From the NCBI RefSeq assembly GCF_001655005.1, contig NZ_LXET01000010.1, positions 1 to 64,000 on the forward strand: a stretch of DNA of 64,000 bases, in the 5' to 3' direction. Source of the stretch: Hafnia paralvei ATCC 29927. Lineage in GTDB: Bacteria > Pseudomonadota > Gammaproteobacteria > Enterobacterales > Enterobacteriaceae. How positions within the stretch are numbered: position 1 is the first letter of the stretch; each line of letters begins with the position of its first letter. Below the pieces are notes generated by a model that was given only the letters and a program-made list of their open reading frames with translations, was not told the DNA's origin and searched no databases. The position numbers and the translations under genes were made by a program. This document shows positions 37,150 to 46,068 of this stretch, piece after piece.

Positions 37150-37765
37150 GGTGTGGATCCTGTTGGGTCGCTGCCGCCAAACTCAAATAATGACGATGCA
37201 GTGAGGCAACGCGCGGAGCGATGGTTTCAGGGCTGCCGCTGTTCTCAATAATATCATCAGCACAGGCCAAGCGTTGGGCGCGCGTTGCCTGTGCTGCCAA
37301 AATGTTCTCGGCCTGTTCGCGAGAAATGCCGTCGCGAGCCATAGTGCGTTGAAGCTGCACGTCTGGATCGACGTCAACGACCAATACGCGGTGTGCTCGT
37401 TTAGATAGCCCATTTTCAACCAGTAGCGGGACGACCCACAGGGCATAGGGGGCAACAATCGCAGCCAGCAGACGTTGAGTTTCTAGATGAATCAAAGGAT
37501 GGAGTAGACCATCAAGCCACTGTTTTTCCTGTGGCTGATTAAAAATAACTTCTCGTAAAGCCGCTCGGTTGAGGGCACCATCATTTTGTAAAATCTCTGG
37601 GCCAAAGTGCTCAGCAATTTTTTGCAGCGCTGGAGCGCCGATAGCGACAACCTGTCTGGCAATGATGTCTGCATCAACCACAGGAACGCCCAATTGATTG
37701 AACGCCTCCGCAACAGTGCTTTTACCACTGCCGATCCCCCCAGTTAATGCCACGATGTAAGTCAT
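37142..37765 (-). CDS. coaE: Dephospho-CoA kinase
   Basis: Final enzyme of coenzyme A synthesis; phosphorylates the 3'-OH of dephospho-CoA. It has 207 residues from ATG 37765 (206 in E. coli). The P-loop ALTGGIGSGKSTVAEAF is at residues 6-22, and the substrate region DADIIARQVV follows. An AGGTGG ribosome-binding site supports this start; a 10-residue longer frame does not match the family. First gene of the group with zapD and yacG. Confidence 0.96.
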   Translation of the reverse strand: MTYIVALTGGIGSGKSTVAEAFNQLGVPVVDADIIARQVVAIGAPALQKIAEHFGPEILQNDGALNRAALREVIFNQPQEKQWLDGLLHPLIHLETQRLLAAIVAPYALWVVPLLVENGLSKRAHRVLVVDVDPDVQLQRTMARDGISREQAENILAAQATRAQRLACADDIIENSGSPETIAPRVASLHRHYLSLAAATQQDPHHE

Positions 37766-38039
37766 CACGCCACCTTTACATAGCTGATTAGCCAAATAAT
37801 GCCGGTTGGTTAACCTTTAAATTCACCCACAATGGATGAGAGAAATAAATGACATGCGAATCATAATGGTCTTAGCGCCAAGTGCAAGCAAGGATCTTAT
37901 TGACTCTGTTTATTTTGAGACAAAAACAGGTGGAGGCAGAAAATTCCCGCTTGGCGGTGAAGAAATGTGATGCAGATGGGGTTGGCAGAATTGGATAAAT
38001 TTGTAGGAGTGTAACCTAAATTTTGATGAAAAAGCAGTC

Positions 38040-38067
38040 TTGCCGATATGGAATTCTTGCGTATGAT
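38040..38067 (+). promoter_or_regulatory. Probable guaC promoter
   Basis: A -35 TTGCCG (38040-38045), 16-bp spacer and -10 TATGAT (38062-38067), about 90 bp upstream of guaC in the divergent coaE-guaC gap (37766-38158). No other gene was seen in that gap. Confidence 0.6.
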
Positions 38068-38095
38068 AACGTCACTGGAACTGGCGTCATGTAAT

Positions 38096-38111
38096 AACCA
38101 AACGTTTGCAT
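38096..38111 (+). promoter_or_regulatory. PurR-like operator upstream of guaC
   Basis: AACCAAACGTTTGCAT matches the PurR consensus ACGCAAACGTTTGCGT at 13 of 16 positions, with the central CAAACGTTTG palindrome intact. It lies about 30 bp after the predicted -10 box and 48 bp before guaC, a place where a repressor could block transcription. Role inferred. Confidence 0.6.
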
Positions 38112-38158
38112 GATTGCATTCCCTGCGAATCGTCGCCGTTAACCAGGAAACCAAACAC

Positions 38159-39205
38159 ATGCGTATTGAAGAAGATCTGAAGTTAGGCTTTAAAGATGTC
38201 CTGATCCGCCCTAAGCGTTCAACGCTGAAGAGTCGCTCCGAAGTTGAGCTTGAGCGTGAGTACACCTTTAAGCATTCAGGATGGAAGTGGTCCGGCGTTC
38301 CGGTTATCGCAGCCAATATGGACACCGTAGGCACTTTCCGCATGGCTGAAGCACTCGCTTCTTTCGATGTTCTCACCGCAGTACACAAACACTATAGCGT
38401 AGAGCAGTGGCAGGCGTTCGTTCAGCGTTCTTCTGAAAGCGTTCTGCGTCATGTCATGGTTTCAACCGGAACCTCTGAAGCTGACTTCCAGAAAATGAAA
38501 CAGATTCTGGCGCTATCTCCCTCTCTAAAATTTATCTGCATCGATGTCGCTAACGGCTATTCTGAGCATTTCGTTGCATTCCTACGTAAGGCGCGTGAAG
38601 CTTGCCCAGACAAAGTGATCTGTGCGGGGAACGTCGTGACTGGGGAAATGGTTGAAGAGTTGATCCTGTCTGGCGCAGATATTGTGAAAGTCGGTATCGG
38701 TCCAGGGTCTGTATGTACCACGCGTGTAAAAACCGGTGTGGGTTATCCTCAGCTGTCTGCCGTTATTGAATGTGCTGATGCTGCCCATGGTCTGGGCGGA
38801 CAAATTGTTTCTGACGGCGGTTGTACCGTACCGGGTGATGTTGCTAAAGCGTTTGGCGGCGGCGCCGATTTTGTGATGTTGGGCGGGATGCTGGCAGGGC
38901 ATGACGAGTGCGAAGGTCGTATCGTTGAAGATGAAAGCGGCGACAAATTCATGCTGTTCTATGGTATGAGCTCTGAATCTGCGATGAACCGCCATGTAGG
39001 CGGCGTTGCTGGCTACCGTGCAGCAGAAGGTAAAACGGTGCGTCTACCCTTGCGTGGCCCAGTCGATAACACTGTTCGTGATATTTTGGGCGGTCTGCGT
39101 TCAGCCTGTACCTATGTGGGCGCTGAGCGTCTGAAAGAGCTGACTAAACGTACGACGTTCATCCGCGTGGCTGAGCAGGAGAACCGCGTGTACGGCTCCA
39201 ACTAA
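38159..39205 (+). CDS. guaC: GMP reductase
   Basis: Reductively deaminates GMP to IMP with NADPH, linking guanine to adenine nucleotides. It has 348 residues (347 in E. coli). TIM-barrel of the IMPDH/GMPR family with the catalytic Cys in GIGPGSVCTTR (about 186). The ATG at 38159 has an AGGAAA ribosome-binding region and gives the standard MRIEEDLKLGF N-terminus. Monocistronic, with its own terminator. Confidence 0.97.
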   Translation: MRIEEDLKLGFKDVLIRPKRSTLKSRSEVELEREYTFKHSGWKWSGVPVIAANMDTVGTFRMAEALASFDVLTAVHKHYSVEQWQAFVQRSSESVLRHVMVSTGTSEADFQKMKQILALSPSLKFICIDVANGYSEHFVAFLRKAREACPDKVICAGNVVTGEMVEELILSGADIVKVGIGPGSVCTTRVKTGVGYPQLSAVIECADAAHGLGGQIVSDGGCTVPGDVAKAFGGGADFVMLGGMLAGHDECEGRIVEDESGDKFMLFYGMSSESAMNRHVGGVAGYRAAEGKTVRLPLRGPVDNTVRDILGGLRSACTYVGAERLKELTKRTTFIRVAEQENRVYGSN

Positions 39206-39224
39206 GTCTATCGTTTTATCTAGG

Positions 39225-39257
39225 CAGCCATTCGGTTTATTCAGGATGGCTGTTTTT
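39225..39257 (+). terminator. guaC terminator
   Basis: CAGCCAT pairs with ATGGCTG across a 14-nt loop and is followed by TTTTT, 20 bp after the guaC stop. It lies between guaC and the convergent hofC. Confidence 0.75.
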
Positions 39258-39264
39258 ATTTGGG

Positions 39265-40458
39265 CTACATGATTCCGCCTAACTGGAAAATAGGTAGATA
39301 CATTGCCAAAACCAGTCCACCAACGATAACTCCCATCACCGTCATCATTATTGGTTCAATCATCTGCGATAGCGTATCGCTCAGGCTATTTGCTTGATAT
39401 TGATAATGCTGTGCTAAACGCGACATCATTTGGTCGAGCCTACCTGACTCTTCACCGACTCGTATTAGCTGAAAACACAGCGATGGAAATACGCTCTGCT
39501 GCTTTATCGCTAAGCTAAGCGCCTCTCCCTGATGCAAATTTTCAATTACCGCTTCGACGGCCAACCTAAAGATAGGGTTCTGCTGCGCCTGCGCTGCATT
39601 CTCTAACCCTTTCAGCAAAGGCAATCCTGCTTGTTGGGTCATGGCAAGGCTATAAAACAGCTGGCTGAGATTAGCCATCGTGATCAGCCGGCCAATGATA
39701 GGTAAATGCAGCAGGGAGCGCTGGATCCGAATTCTTAGCTGAACTGAACGCCGGTAGCGATATGTCGATATGAGAGCGATAGAGAGGAGAAGGCCAATAA
39801 ACAGCGGTGCATGATGGATAAGTGTCTCAGAACAGGCCATCAATAGACGGGTAAAATGAGGCAGTGGCGCATTAAAATTTTTATACAGTTCGGCAAACTG
39901 AGGGAGAACCCAAACTAGCATGATTGCAATGACGATTACCGTAACGCTTAACAATAATGCGGGATAGCGTAGCGCTTTGACAATTTTAGCTTTGAGCTCG
40001 ACCTGGCGCTTTTGCTGTTCAGATAATGCCAAACAGCTTTCATCCAACCTTCCTGTGAGTTCTGCGGTCGCAATGGTCTTTCCATAGACGGGGGGAAAGA
40101 TGCTGGAGTAGTCCATCATGGCTTCCGACAGAGGAATGCCGTTATTGATTTGGCTAGCTAAACGTTGCAACAAACATTGCCAATGGCGCAATGGATGGTC
40201 CTCTGCCAGTAACGTTAGACACTTTGCCAAAGGTAATCCGGCATGTAGCAGGGTCGCTAACTGTTCAATATAGCGAATACGATCGTTATTTTTCCACGTC
40301 AAAGAACGGAAATGATATTGCTGCTGCAATTTTAGCGGTGATAATCCCTGTGCATGCAGTTGAGCAAGAGCCTGATCTTTGTGTTCTGCCAGAGAGAGAC
40401 CTTTTTGTAATTGCTGTTGAGCATCTAATGCTAACCAAGCATAGAGAGTGTAATTCAT
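39265..40458 (-). CDS. hofC: Type IV pilus-like inner-membrane protein HofC
   Basis: Inner-membrane platform protein of the PilC/GspF family. It has 397 residues (400 in E. coli) and two repeated T2SF domains (about 65-190 and 265-390), each ending in strong membrane segments. Conserved stretches include QLATLLHAGLPLAKCL and the mirrored QLFYSLAMTQQAGLPLLKGL, and the family C-terminal MIEPIMMTVMGVIVGGLVLAMYLPIF. It abuts hofB directly and would act with HofB and PpdD. Confidence 0.93.
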   Translation of the reverse strand: MNYTLYAWLALDAQQQLQKGLSLAEHKDQALAQLHAQGLSPLKLQQQYHFRSLTWKNNDRIRYIEQLATLLHAGLPLAKCLTLLAEDHPLRHWQCLLQRLASQINNGIPLSEAMMDYSSIFPPVYGKTIATAELTGRLDESCLALSEQQKRQVELKAKIVKALRYPALLLSVTVIVIAIMLVWVLPQFAELYKNFNAPLPHFTRLLMACSETLIHHAPLFIGLLLSIALISTYRYRRSVQLRIRIQRSLLHLPIIGRLITMANLSQLFYSLAMTQQAGLPLLKGLENAAQAQQNPIFRLAVEAVIENLHQGEALSLAIKQQSVFPSLCFQLIRVGEESGRLDQMMSRLAQHYQYQANSLSDTLSQMIEPIMMTVMGVIVGGLVLAMYLPIFQLGGIM

Positions 40459-41847
40459 CTATTTTTCACCAAAATGGCCGCCAAGGACTCGGATAATTTC
40501 AGAAAGCGTCGTTTTCCCTCGGTGGGCTAACTGGAGCCCAGAATCCCACAGTGAAATACTGCCCTGACGCTGTGCTAGCGTCTGTATTTGCATTGCGGAT
40601 GCTTGAGCTAACACCGCTTGTTGAATTGTGCTGGATATCGGTAAAACTTCATACACCGCCCTACGGCCATAATAGCCGTTGAAACAATGTTCGCAGCCAA
40701 CGGCGCGCCAATGGTGAAATTCATCCTGCGGCCATCCTTCCGGAATGAGTGTCTGCGGGGAGTGGTCTAATTGGCGACAGTGCAAGCACAGCTTGCGGAC
40801 TAATCTCTGGGCAATCACGAGGCTAAGGCTGGCTGCGATAAGATAGGGTGCGACGCCGAGCTGTGATAGACGGACTAGCGTTTCGCAGGCTGAGTTAGTG
40901 TGCAGCGTAGATAACACCAGATGGCCCGTTTGTGCAGCATTCACCGCGATATTAGCGGTTTCGGCATCGCGGATTTCACCAATCATGATGATGTCTGGAT
41001 CTTGGCGTAGAAGGGCGCGCAGAACCGCGGTGAAATCTAGCATCGCCTTGGAATTAATTGCGGTTTGATTAACGCTCTCCAAGGGGGATTCTATCGGATC
41101 TTCAACGCTGCAAATATTGATCTCAGACGATCGTAGAGAGTTAAGGCTGCTATACAGCGTGGCCGTTTTACCACTGCCTGTTGGTCCGGTGACTAAAATA
41201 AGCCCCTGCGGTTTTTCTAAAGCCTGTTTAAAACTGCGTAGTGCATCGGGCTCGAAGCCTAAGCTATCCAGTTCAAAAGGCTGAGCGCCTTCCTGCACTT
41301 GCCGTAATACCACCTTTTCCCCGAGGCGGGTTGGCAGGGTTGAAATACGAAAGGTGACGTTTTGCGTATTTATCGTGGCTGATAACTGCCCATCCTGCGG
41401 CAGACGACGTTCCGCTATGTCCAGCTCAGCCATCACTTTTAGCCGAGGAATTATACGTAGCGTTTCGGCCCCGCTTGCGATGGGGAGCTCTTGCAAAACG
41501 CCGTCAATACGCAATCGAACGCTTAAACCGCGGGCGTTTGGCTCTAAGTGGATATCAGAGGCTCTGCGCTTAACCGCCTGCGTTAGAATATGTTCGAGTC
41601 GTTGCATGACTCTGGAGTCATCTTCAGTAGGACCCGAGGGGGCCGTATGATTTTGAATGGCAGACTCTAACTGTGCAGGGCTCCAGCTGTGCCAAACGAC
41701 AGATTTTCCCGTCGCAAACTTGATGGCATCTGTCAATTTGCTGGGGGCGTTGGTATCACGTCCAGCAATTTGAATCGTTTGCATATCTTCGCTAATCACC
41801 ACACAACCAAACTGCTGGCATAGCTGTTCATGACGCGTGGGGGTCAT
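40459..41847 (-). CDS. hofB: Type IV pilus assembly ATPase HofB
   Basis: Cytoplasmic secretion ATPase of the GspE/PilB family that would power pilin assembly. It has 462 residues (461 in E. coli). Walker A is GPTGSGKTATLY near residue 222, the Asp box and Walker B lie in RQDPDIIMIGEIRDAETA near 280-297, and a His box is in TGHLVLSTLHTNSA. The CLHCRQ ... CEHC tetracysteine near 355-400 is the usual zinc site. Its ATG overlaps the ppdD stop by 4 bp. Confidence 0.94.
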   Translation of the reverse strand: MTPTRHEQLCQQFGCVVISEDMQTIQIAGRDTNAPSKLTDAIKFATGKSVVWHSWSPAQLESAIQNHTAPSGPTEDDSRVMQRLEHILTQAVKRRASDIHLEPNARGLSVRLRIDGVLQELPIASGAETLRIIPRLKVMAELDIAERRLPQDGQLSATINTQNVTFRISTLPTRLGEKVVLRQVQEGAQPFELDSLGFEPDALRSFKQALEKPQGLILVTGPTGSGKTATLYSSLNSLRSSEINICSVEDPIESPLESVNQTAINSKAMLDFTAVLRALLRQDPDIIMIGEIRDAETANIAVNAAQTGHLVLSTLHTNSACETLVRLSQLGVAPYLIAASLSLVIAQRLVRKLCLHCRQLDHSPQTLIPEGWPQDEFHHWRAVGCEHCFNGYYGRRAVYEVLPISSTIQQAVLAQASAMQIQTLAQRQGSISLWDSGLQLAHRGKTTLSEIIRVLGGHFGEK

Positions 41848-42326
41848 TGACTATCTCCCACCGACGGAAAGCGTAGGACCTGTTCGCAGGCGGTAGTCAA
41901 CGACGCATTGCCGCCGGAAACCTGACAGTTTTTTTGCCAGTTAAGATCGCCCGTAGAGCTATCTAGCTTTGGTGTAAGTGTTGCGGTTAGTCCTTGTAGT
42001 GCCTGCAATCCGATTGCAGCAATCGTTCCTTGAGAAACATTAAGGCTACTCACATAAGTGGTGCTTTTATTGGGTGGGATCCCGTTGGCACCAATATTAC
42101 ATTCAGTGAGACTCCCTTGTTCAAGCGCACATAATTCTACGGCGGTTTTATAGGGCATCATGGCTTGTAGCATGTCGGTCATCGCCGCTTTTTGGATGTA
42201 GCTTTGATAGGCCGGTATCCCGACTGCGCTGAGGATGGCAATAATGGCAATAACAACCATTAATTCGATTAGCGTAAATCCACTTTGTTGGTTGAAGTTG
42301 AGTATCGTTGTTGGGGCATTGTTCAT
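41844..42326 (-). CDS. ppdD: Prepilin PpdD (type IV major pilin)
   Basis: Type IV pilin precursor. I chose ATG 42326, with GGAG 8 nt upstream, giving 160 residues (146 in E. coli). Cleavage by prepilin peptidase should follow Gly16, leaving a mature N-terminus FTLIELMVV with Glu5 in place. The leader is 16 residues long and only weakly basic, unlike the 6-residue E. coli leader. The hydrophobic alpha-1 segment runs to about residue 40. Cysteines near positions 84, 92, 139 and 152 could form disulfides. First gene of ppdD-hofB-hofC. Confidence 0.92.
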   Translation of the reverse strand: MNNAPTTILNFNQQSGFTLIELMVVIAIIAILSAVGIPAYQSYIQKAAMTDMLQAMMPYKTAVELCALEQGSLTECNIGANGIPPNKSTTYVSSLNVSQGTIAAIGLQALQGLTATLTPKLDSSTGDLNWQKNCQVSGGNASLTTACEQVLRFPSVGDSQ

Positions 42327-42491
42327 GAGATATCTCCGCTGATGGATGCGGCGCAGCATGCAATGAACGGATGCGGTTACCAAGCGGTGTATCGCAAGAT
42401 TGGAAAGGGGCTTGATGAGGGATTAATGAATGTTGCAATGTTACCCGCCTTAGTGCGAAGCCTCTCGCAATATGGCGGGGTGAAAATGAAG

Positions 42492-43382
42492 CTACTGGAA
42501 GCGCATAGAAAGATCGAGTGCGCGAATATGTTTGGTTAACGCGCCGACGGAAATGAAATCGACACCGGTTTCTGCAAACTCACGCAGGGTTTCATCGGTT
42601 ACATTGCCCGAAACCTCCAGAAGTGCCCGTTCGCCGGTCAGCGCAACGCCTTCGCGCATCATGTCGGTGGTGAAATTATCCAGCATGATGATGTCTGCGC
42701 CTGCGTCTAGCGCTTCTTTCAGTTCATCGATGGATTCAACTTCCACTTCGACCGGCACATCCGTATGCATCCAGAATGCCTGTTCGACCGCTTTTTTGAT
42801 GGAGCCTGCCGCAATGATGTGGTTCTCTTTAATTAAGAATGCATCAGACAGGCCTAAACGATGGTTGCTACCGCCGCCGCATAGCACCGCATATTTGAGT
42901 GCGGTACGCATGCCAGGAATGGTTTTTCTGGTATCCAACAAACGCGTTTTAGTCCCAGCCAGAATTTGCACGTAGTGATTTACCGTTGTAGATACGCCAC
43001 TCAGCGTTTGTAAAAAGTTTAACGCGGTGCGTTCGCCTGTGAGCAAGATTCGTGCGGGCCCAGTGAGTTTACAAAGGCATTGATTTGGCACTAAAGCGTC
43101 ACCATCTTTTACCTGCCATTCAACGGTGACTTTGTGCCCGAGCTGAAGAAAAACCTCTTCCAGCCAGCGCACGCCGCAAAAAATGCCGGCTTCACGCGTA
43201 ATGATCGTTGCGGTGGCCTGTTTATCACTTGGCAGCAACTGAGCGGAGATATCACGATCAGCATCCACTTCGCCACCGAGATCTTCGCGTAAGGCGTTAG
43301 AGACAGAGTAAGGAATATCGTTTTCAATACGTTCTAACAACTCGGCTCGGCGCGCATCGGCACTGTAGCGACGTGTCGGCAT
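42492..43382 (-). CDS. nadC: Quinolinate phosphoribosyltransferase
   Basis: Converts quinolinate and PRPP to nicotinate mononucleotide in NAD synthesis. It has 296 residues from ATG 43382 (297 in E. coli), with GGAG upstream. Recognisable motifs: LLTGERTALNFLQTLSGV, LLDTRKTIPGMR, the catalytic KYAVLCGGGSNHRLGLSDAFLIK region near 170-195, and LEVSGNVTDETLREFAETG. Divergent from ampD. A 165-bp gap to ppdD holds no visible gene. Confidence 0.97.
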   Translation of the reverse strand: MPTRRYSADARRAELLERIENDIPYSVSNALREDLGGEVDADRDISAQLLPSDKQATATIITREAGIFCGVRWLEEVFLQLGHKVTVEWQVKDGDALVPNQCLCKLTGPARILLTGERTALNFLQTLSGVSTTVNHYVQILAGTKTRLLDTRKTIPGMRTALKYAVLCGGGSNHRLGLSDAFLIKENHIIAAGSIKKAVEQAFWMHTDVPVEVEVESIDELKEALDAGADIIMLDNFTTDMMREGVALTGERALLEVSGNVTDETLREFAETGVDFISVGALTKHIRALDLSMRFQ

Positions 43383-43524
43383 AATAAAAACTCCGAAAGT
43401 AGCAGAAGATGGCCTAAGGCCCATAGGCTTAGACTGTTGATATAGGTCCAAGTATAAAGAATAATCATGCTACTCTGTTGCTGGTATCGATGTAAATCAA
43501 CGCAGTCAGGAGTATCTGTAATAA

Positions 43525-44082
43525 ATGCGATTAGAAGACGGCTGGATTGTAGGAGTCGAGCGCGTACCCTCTCCTCATTTTGATGACCGCCCAGATGGTG
43601 AAGAACCGTCACTGTTAGTGGTGCACAATATTAGCCTCCCACCGGGAGAGTTTGGCGGCCCTTATATTAGCCAGCTATTTACGGGGACTTTGCGGGCGGA
43701 AGATCACTCTTTCTTTGCTGAAATTCAGCATTTACGAGTATCGGCTCATTGCCTGATTCGTCGTGATGGCCAAATTATTCAATATGTGCCGTTTAATCGC
43801 CGCGCATGGCATGCTGGCGTCTCTCGTTTTGAAGGTCGTGAGCGTTGTAACGATTTTTCAATCGGTATTGAATTGGAAGGAACGGACACTCAGCCATTCG
43901 AACCTGAGCAATACCGTAAGTTGGCAGAAATTAGCGCATTACTGATGAAAGAATATCCGATAACGCCCCAGCGAGTGACAGGACATAGTGATATTGCTCC
44001 GGGAAGAAAAACCGATCCCGGCCCTATGTTTTTCTGGGATGATTATCGTGAGATGTTAAGTCATTACACTAAAAATAAATAA
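43525..44082 (+). CDS. ampD: 1,6-anhydro-N-acetylmuramyl-L-alanine amidase AmpD
   Basis: Cytoplasmic zinc amidase that recycles cell-wall anhydro-muropeptides and so keeps AmpR-controlled beta-lactamase genes off. It has 185 residues (183 in E. coli). Zinc ligands His34 (LLVVHN), the His in VTGHSDIAPG (about 154) and Asp in KTDPGP (about 164) are present, so the enzyme looks intact. AGGAG lies upstream of ATG. ampE follows by 20 bp. Confidence 0.97.
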   Translation: MRLEDGWIVGVERVPSPHFDDRPDGEEPSLLVVHNISLPPGEFGGPYISQLFTGTLRAEDHSFFAEIQHLRVSAHCLIRRDGQIIQYVPFNRRAWHAGVSRFEGRERCNDFSIGIELEGTDTQPFEPEQYRKLAEISALLMKEYPITPQRVTGHSDIAPGRKTDPGPMFFWDDYREMLSHYTKNK

Positions 44083-44102
44083 AAAATAGGGAGTTAAGAT
44101 TC

Positions 44103-44957
44103 ATGACTCTGTTTTCGCTGTTATTGGTTTTGGCGTGGGAGCGTTTGTTTAAGCTCGGTCATCATTGGCAAATAGATCATCGTTTTGAGCCTTTGTTCCG
44201 TTTAGGTTCTGGTGTGTCATTAGCTAAAACGCTGTTGATGACTATCATTTGGATGGCGGTGGTCTTCGTGGTTTTGTGGGCAGCTCACGGTATGTTCTTT
44301 GGCGTGTTGTCCTTAGTCCTATGGATTATTATTGCGTTGTTTTGTATTGGTGCTGGGGAGATCCGCAAGCATTACCGCGCGTACCTAGTGGCGGCTCGTA
44401 AAGGTGATGAGCACGCGACCGATCAAATGGCGACCGAATTAGCTTTAATTCACGGTCTGCCTACAGATTGCACTCCTGATGTGCGTTTGCGTGAGTTACA
44501 GAATGCGCTGGTTTGGATTAATTTTCGGTTCTATTTAGCGCCGTTGTTCTGGTTTGTGGTCGCGGGGCCTTATGGTCCTGTCGCTTTAGCGGGTTATGCA
44601 ATGCTGCGTGCTTATCAAACTTGGTTAACTCGTCAGGAATCCCCTTTATTACGGGCGCAATCCGGTGTGGATTTAGTGCTCCATTGGTTGGACTGGATTC
44701 CTGTGCGTTTGGCCGGAGTAACCTATGCGCTGTTAGGGCATGGTGAGAGAGCACTACCTGCATGGTTGGCTTCACTGGGTGATGTTCACACCTCTCAATA
44801 TCAAGTCTTGACTAATTTAGCTCAGTTCTCTTTGGCGAGAGAGCCGCATTTAGACCCGATTAAAACACCGCGAGCGGCGGTGACTTTAGCACGGAAAATC
44901 ACGATGGTATTGCTGGTGGTTGTGGCATTACTGACGATTTATGGGGCGCTGATGTAG
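44103..44957 (+). CDS. ampE: Regulatory signalling modulator AmpE
   Basis: Integral inner-membrane protein encoded with AmpD, linked to beta-lactamase induction in older work; its exact role is unsettled. It has 284 residues, the E. coli length. Hydrophobic segments lie near residues 40-80, 150-175 and 265-284. Family stretches: LLLVLAWERLFKLGHHWQ and LLGHGERALPAWLASL. Probably in one transcript with ampD. Confidence 0.95.
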   Translation: MTLFSLLLVLAWERLFKLGHHWQIDHRFEPLFRLGSGVSLAKTLLMTIIWMAVVFVVLWAAHGMFFGVLSLVLWIIIALFCIGAGEIRKHYRAYLVAARKGDEHATDQMATELALIHGLPTDCTPDVRLRELQNALVWINFRFYLAPLFWFVVAGPYGPVALAGYAMLRAYQTWLTRQESPLLRAQSGVDLVLHWLDWIPVRLAGVTYALLGHGERALPAWLASLGDVHTSQYQVLTNLAQFSLAREPHLDPIKTPRAAVTLARKITMVLLVVVALLTIYGALM

Positions 44958-44964
44958 GTAGTGT

Positions 44965-45030
44965 CAGGTTTCGTCCGCCTACGCTACTCGTTACATGGAA
45001 ACACTCATGATAACTGGCGGACGAAACCTG
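44965..45030. repeat. 15-bp perfect inverted repeat after ampE
   Basis: CAGGTTTCGTCCGCC (44965-44979) and GGCGGACGAAACCTG (45016-45030) are exact reverse complements across a 36-nt loop. The pair lies between convergent ampE and the GH43 gene. There is no T-run, so it is not a standard terminator. The right arm resembles the GGCGTACGAAACCT units at 45-58 and 79-92. Confidence 0.8.
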
Positions 45031-45067
45031 TCGTAAATTCAGTATAGAGAAAGAACGAATGTGATTT

Positions 45068-46018
45068 TTACCTATTATCTGCTAGCGGTTCCCCAAACAC
45101 CGGCATGCCTTTCTCATCCCAATGAAAAATTTTGATGCGAGTGTGGCGATTAGGATCATACAACGGATCGCCTTCAATCGCGGTGTAGTTGCGTGCGTGA
45201 TAAACCAATACGTCTTGGCCCTCTTTAGTGCGCGTAAAACTATTATGCCCAGGGCCGAACTGACGATGGTGTCTGGCGGTGCTAAACACAGGTTTATCGA
45301 CTTTATGCCATGCGCTAGCATCTAAAATATTGACACCTTCTTTGGCCCATAATAGCCCCATACAGTAGTTTTCGTCGGTGGCGCTAGCGGAGTAGGTGAC
45401 AAAGATCTTATCACCGTGACGAATGACCGCAGGGCCTTCATTGACCCAGAATCCTTGAATTTCCCAGTCAAACTCGGGCTTTGTTAACATTACCGGATGG
45501 CCTTTGATCGACCATGGCGTTTCGAGCTCTGCGAGATAAAGGTTGGAGTTACCCCTAATATCGGGATCTTTCTGTGCCCAGAGATAATAGTGCTTTCCTT
45601 GGTACTCAAAGCTGGTGGCATCTAACGAAAACGTATCCAGCGGCGTGACGACTCTGCCTCGCTCGATCCACTTTCCATTTAGCGGATTTGGTTCATCACA
45701 TGTGAGTGCAAACATGCGGTGCTGGAATAAGCCATCTTTGATTTCAGGGGAATGGGCGGCAGCAAAATAGATAACCCATTGTCCGTTGATGAAATGCAGT
45801 TCTGGAGCCCAAATGAGATGGCTCATCGGACCGCTTTCTGGTTTGCGCCATATTGTGGTGGGTTCGGCTTCTGCTAATTGCTCTAAGGTCTGAGCACGGC
45901 GGAGTTCTAAGCGATCGTATTCCGGTACCGAGGCAATAAAGTAATACCAGCCATCCTGATGCAAATGGATATAGGGATCGGCTCGTTGCTCAATGAGTGG
46001 ATTGGGAAAAGTCGTCAT
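45068..46018 (-). CDS. GH43 family glycoside hydrolase
   Basis: A 316-residue five-bladed beta-propeller enzyme of glycoside hydrolase family 43, which holds alpha-L-arabinofuranosidases and beta-xylosidases. The three family acids are visible: base Asp14 in RADPYIH, the pKa-modulating Asp133 in SLDATSF, and the acid Glu194 in NEGPAV. There is no signal peptide, so it should act on imported oligosaccharides in the cytoplasm. It follows the symporter gene by 50 bp on the same strand. Arabinofuranosidase is my preferred activity, but the substrate cannot be settled from sequence. Confidence 0.85.
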   Translation of the reverse strand: MTTFPNPLIEQRADPYIHLHQDGWYYFIASVPEYDRLELRRAQTLEQLAEAEPTTIWRKPESGPMSHLIWAPELHFINGQWVIYFAAAHSPEIKDGLFQHRMFALTCDEPNPLNGKWIERGRVVTPLDTFSLDATSFEYQGKHYYLWAQKDPDIRGNSNLYLAELETPWSIKGHPVMLTKPEFDWEIQGFWVNEGPAVIRHGDKIFVTYSASATDENYCMGLLWAKEGVNILDASAWHKVDKPVFSTARHHRQFGPGHNSFTRTKEGQDVLVYHARNYTAIEGDPLYDPNRHTRIKIFHWDEKGMPVFGEPLADNR

Positions 46019-46068
46019 CTCTAGCTCCGTTATAGTTATTTCGCTATATCAATTGATATTTCAATGAA

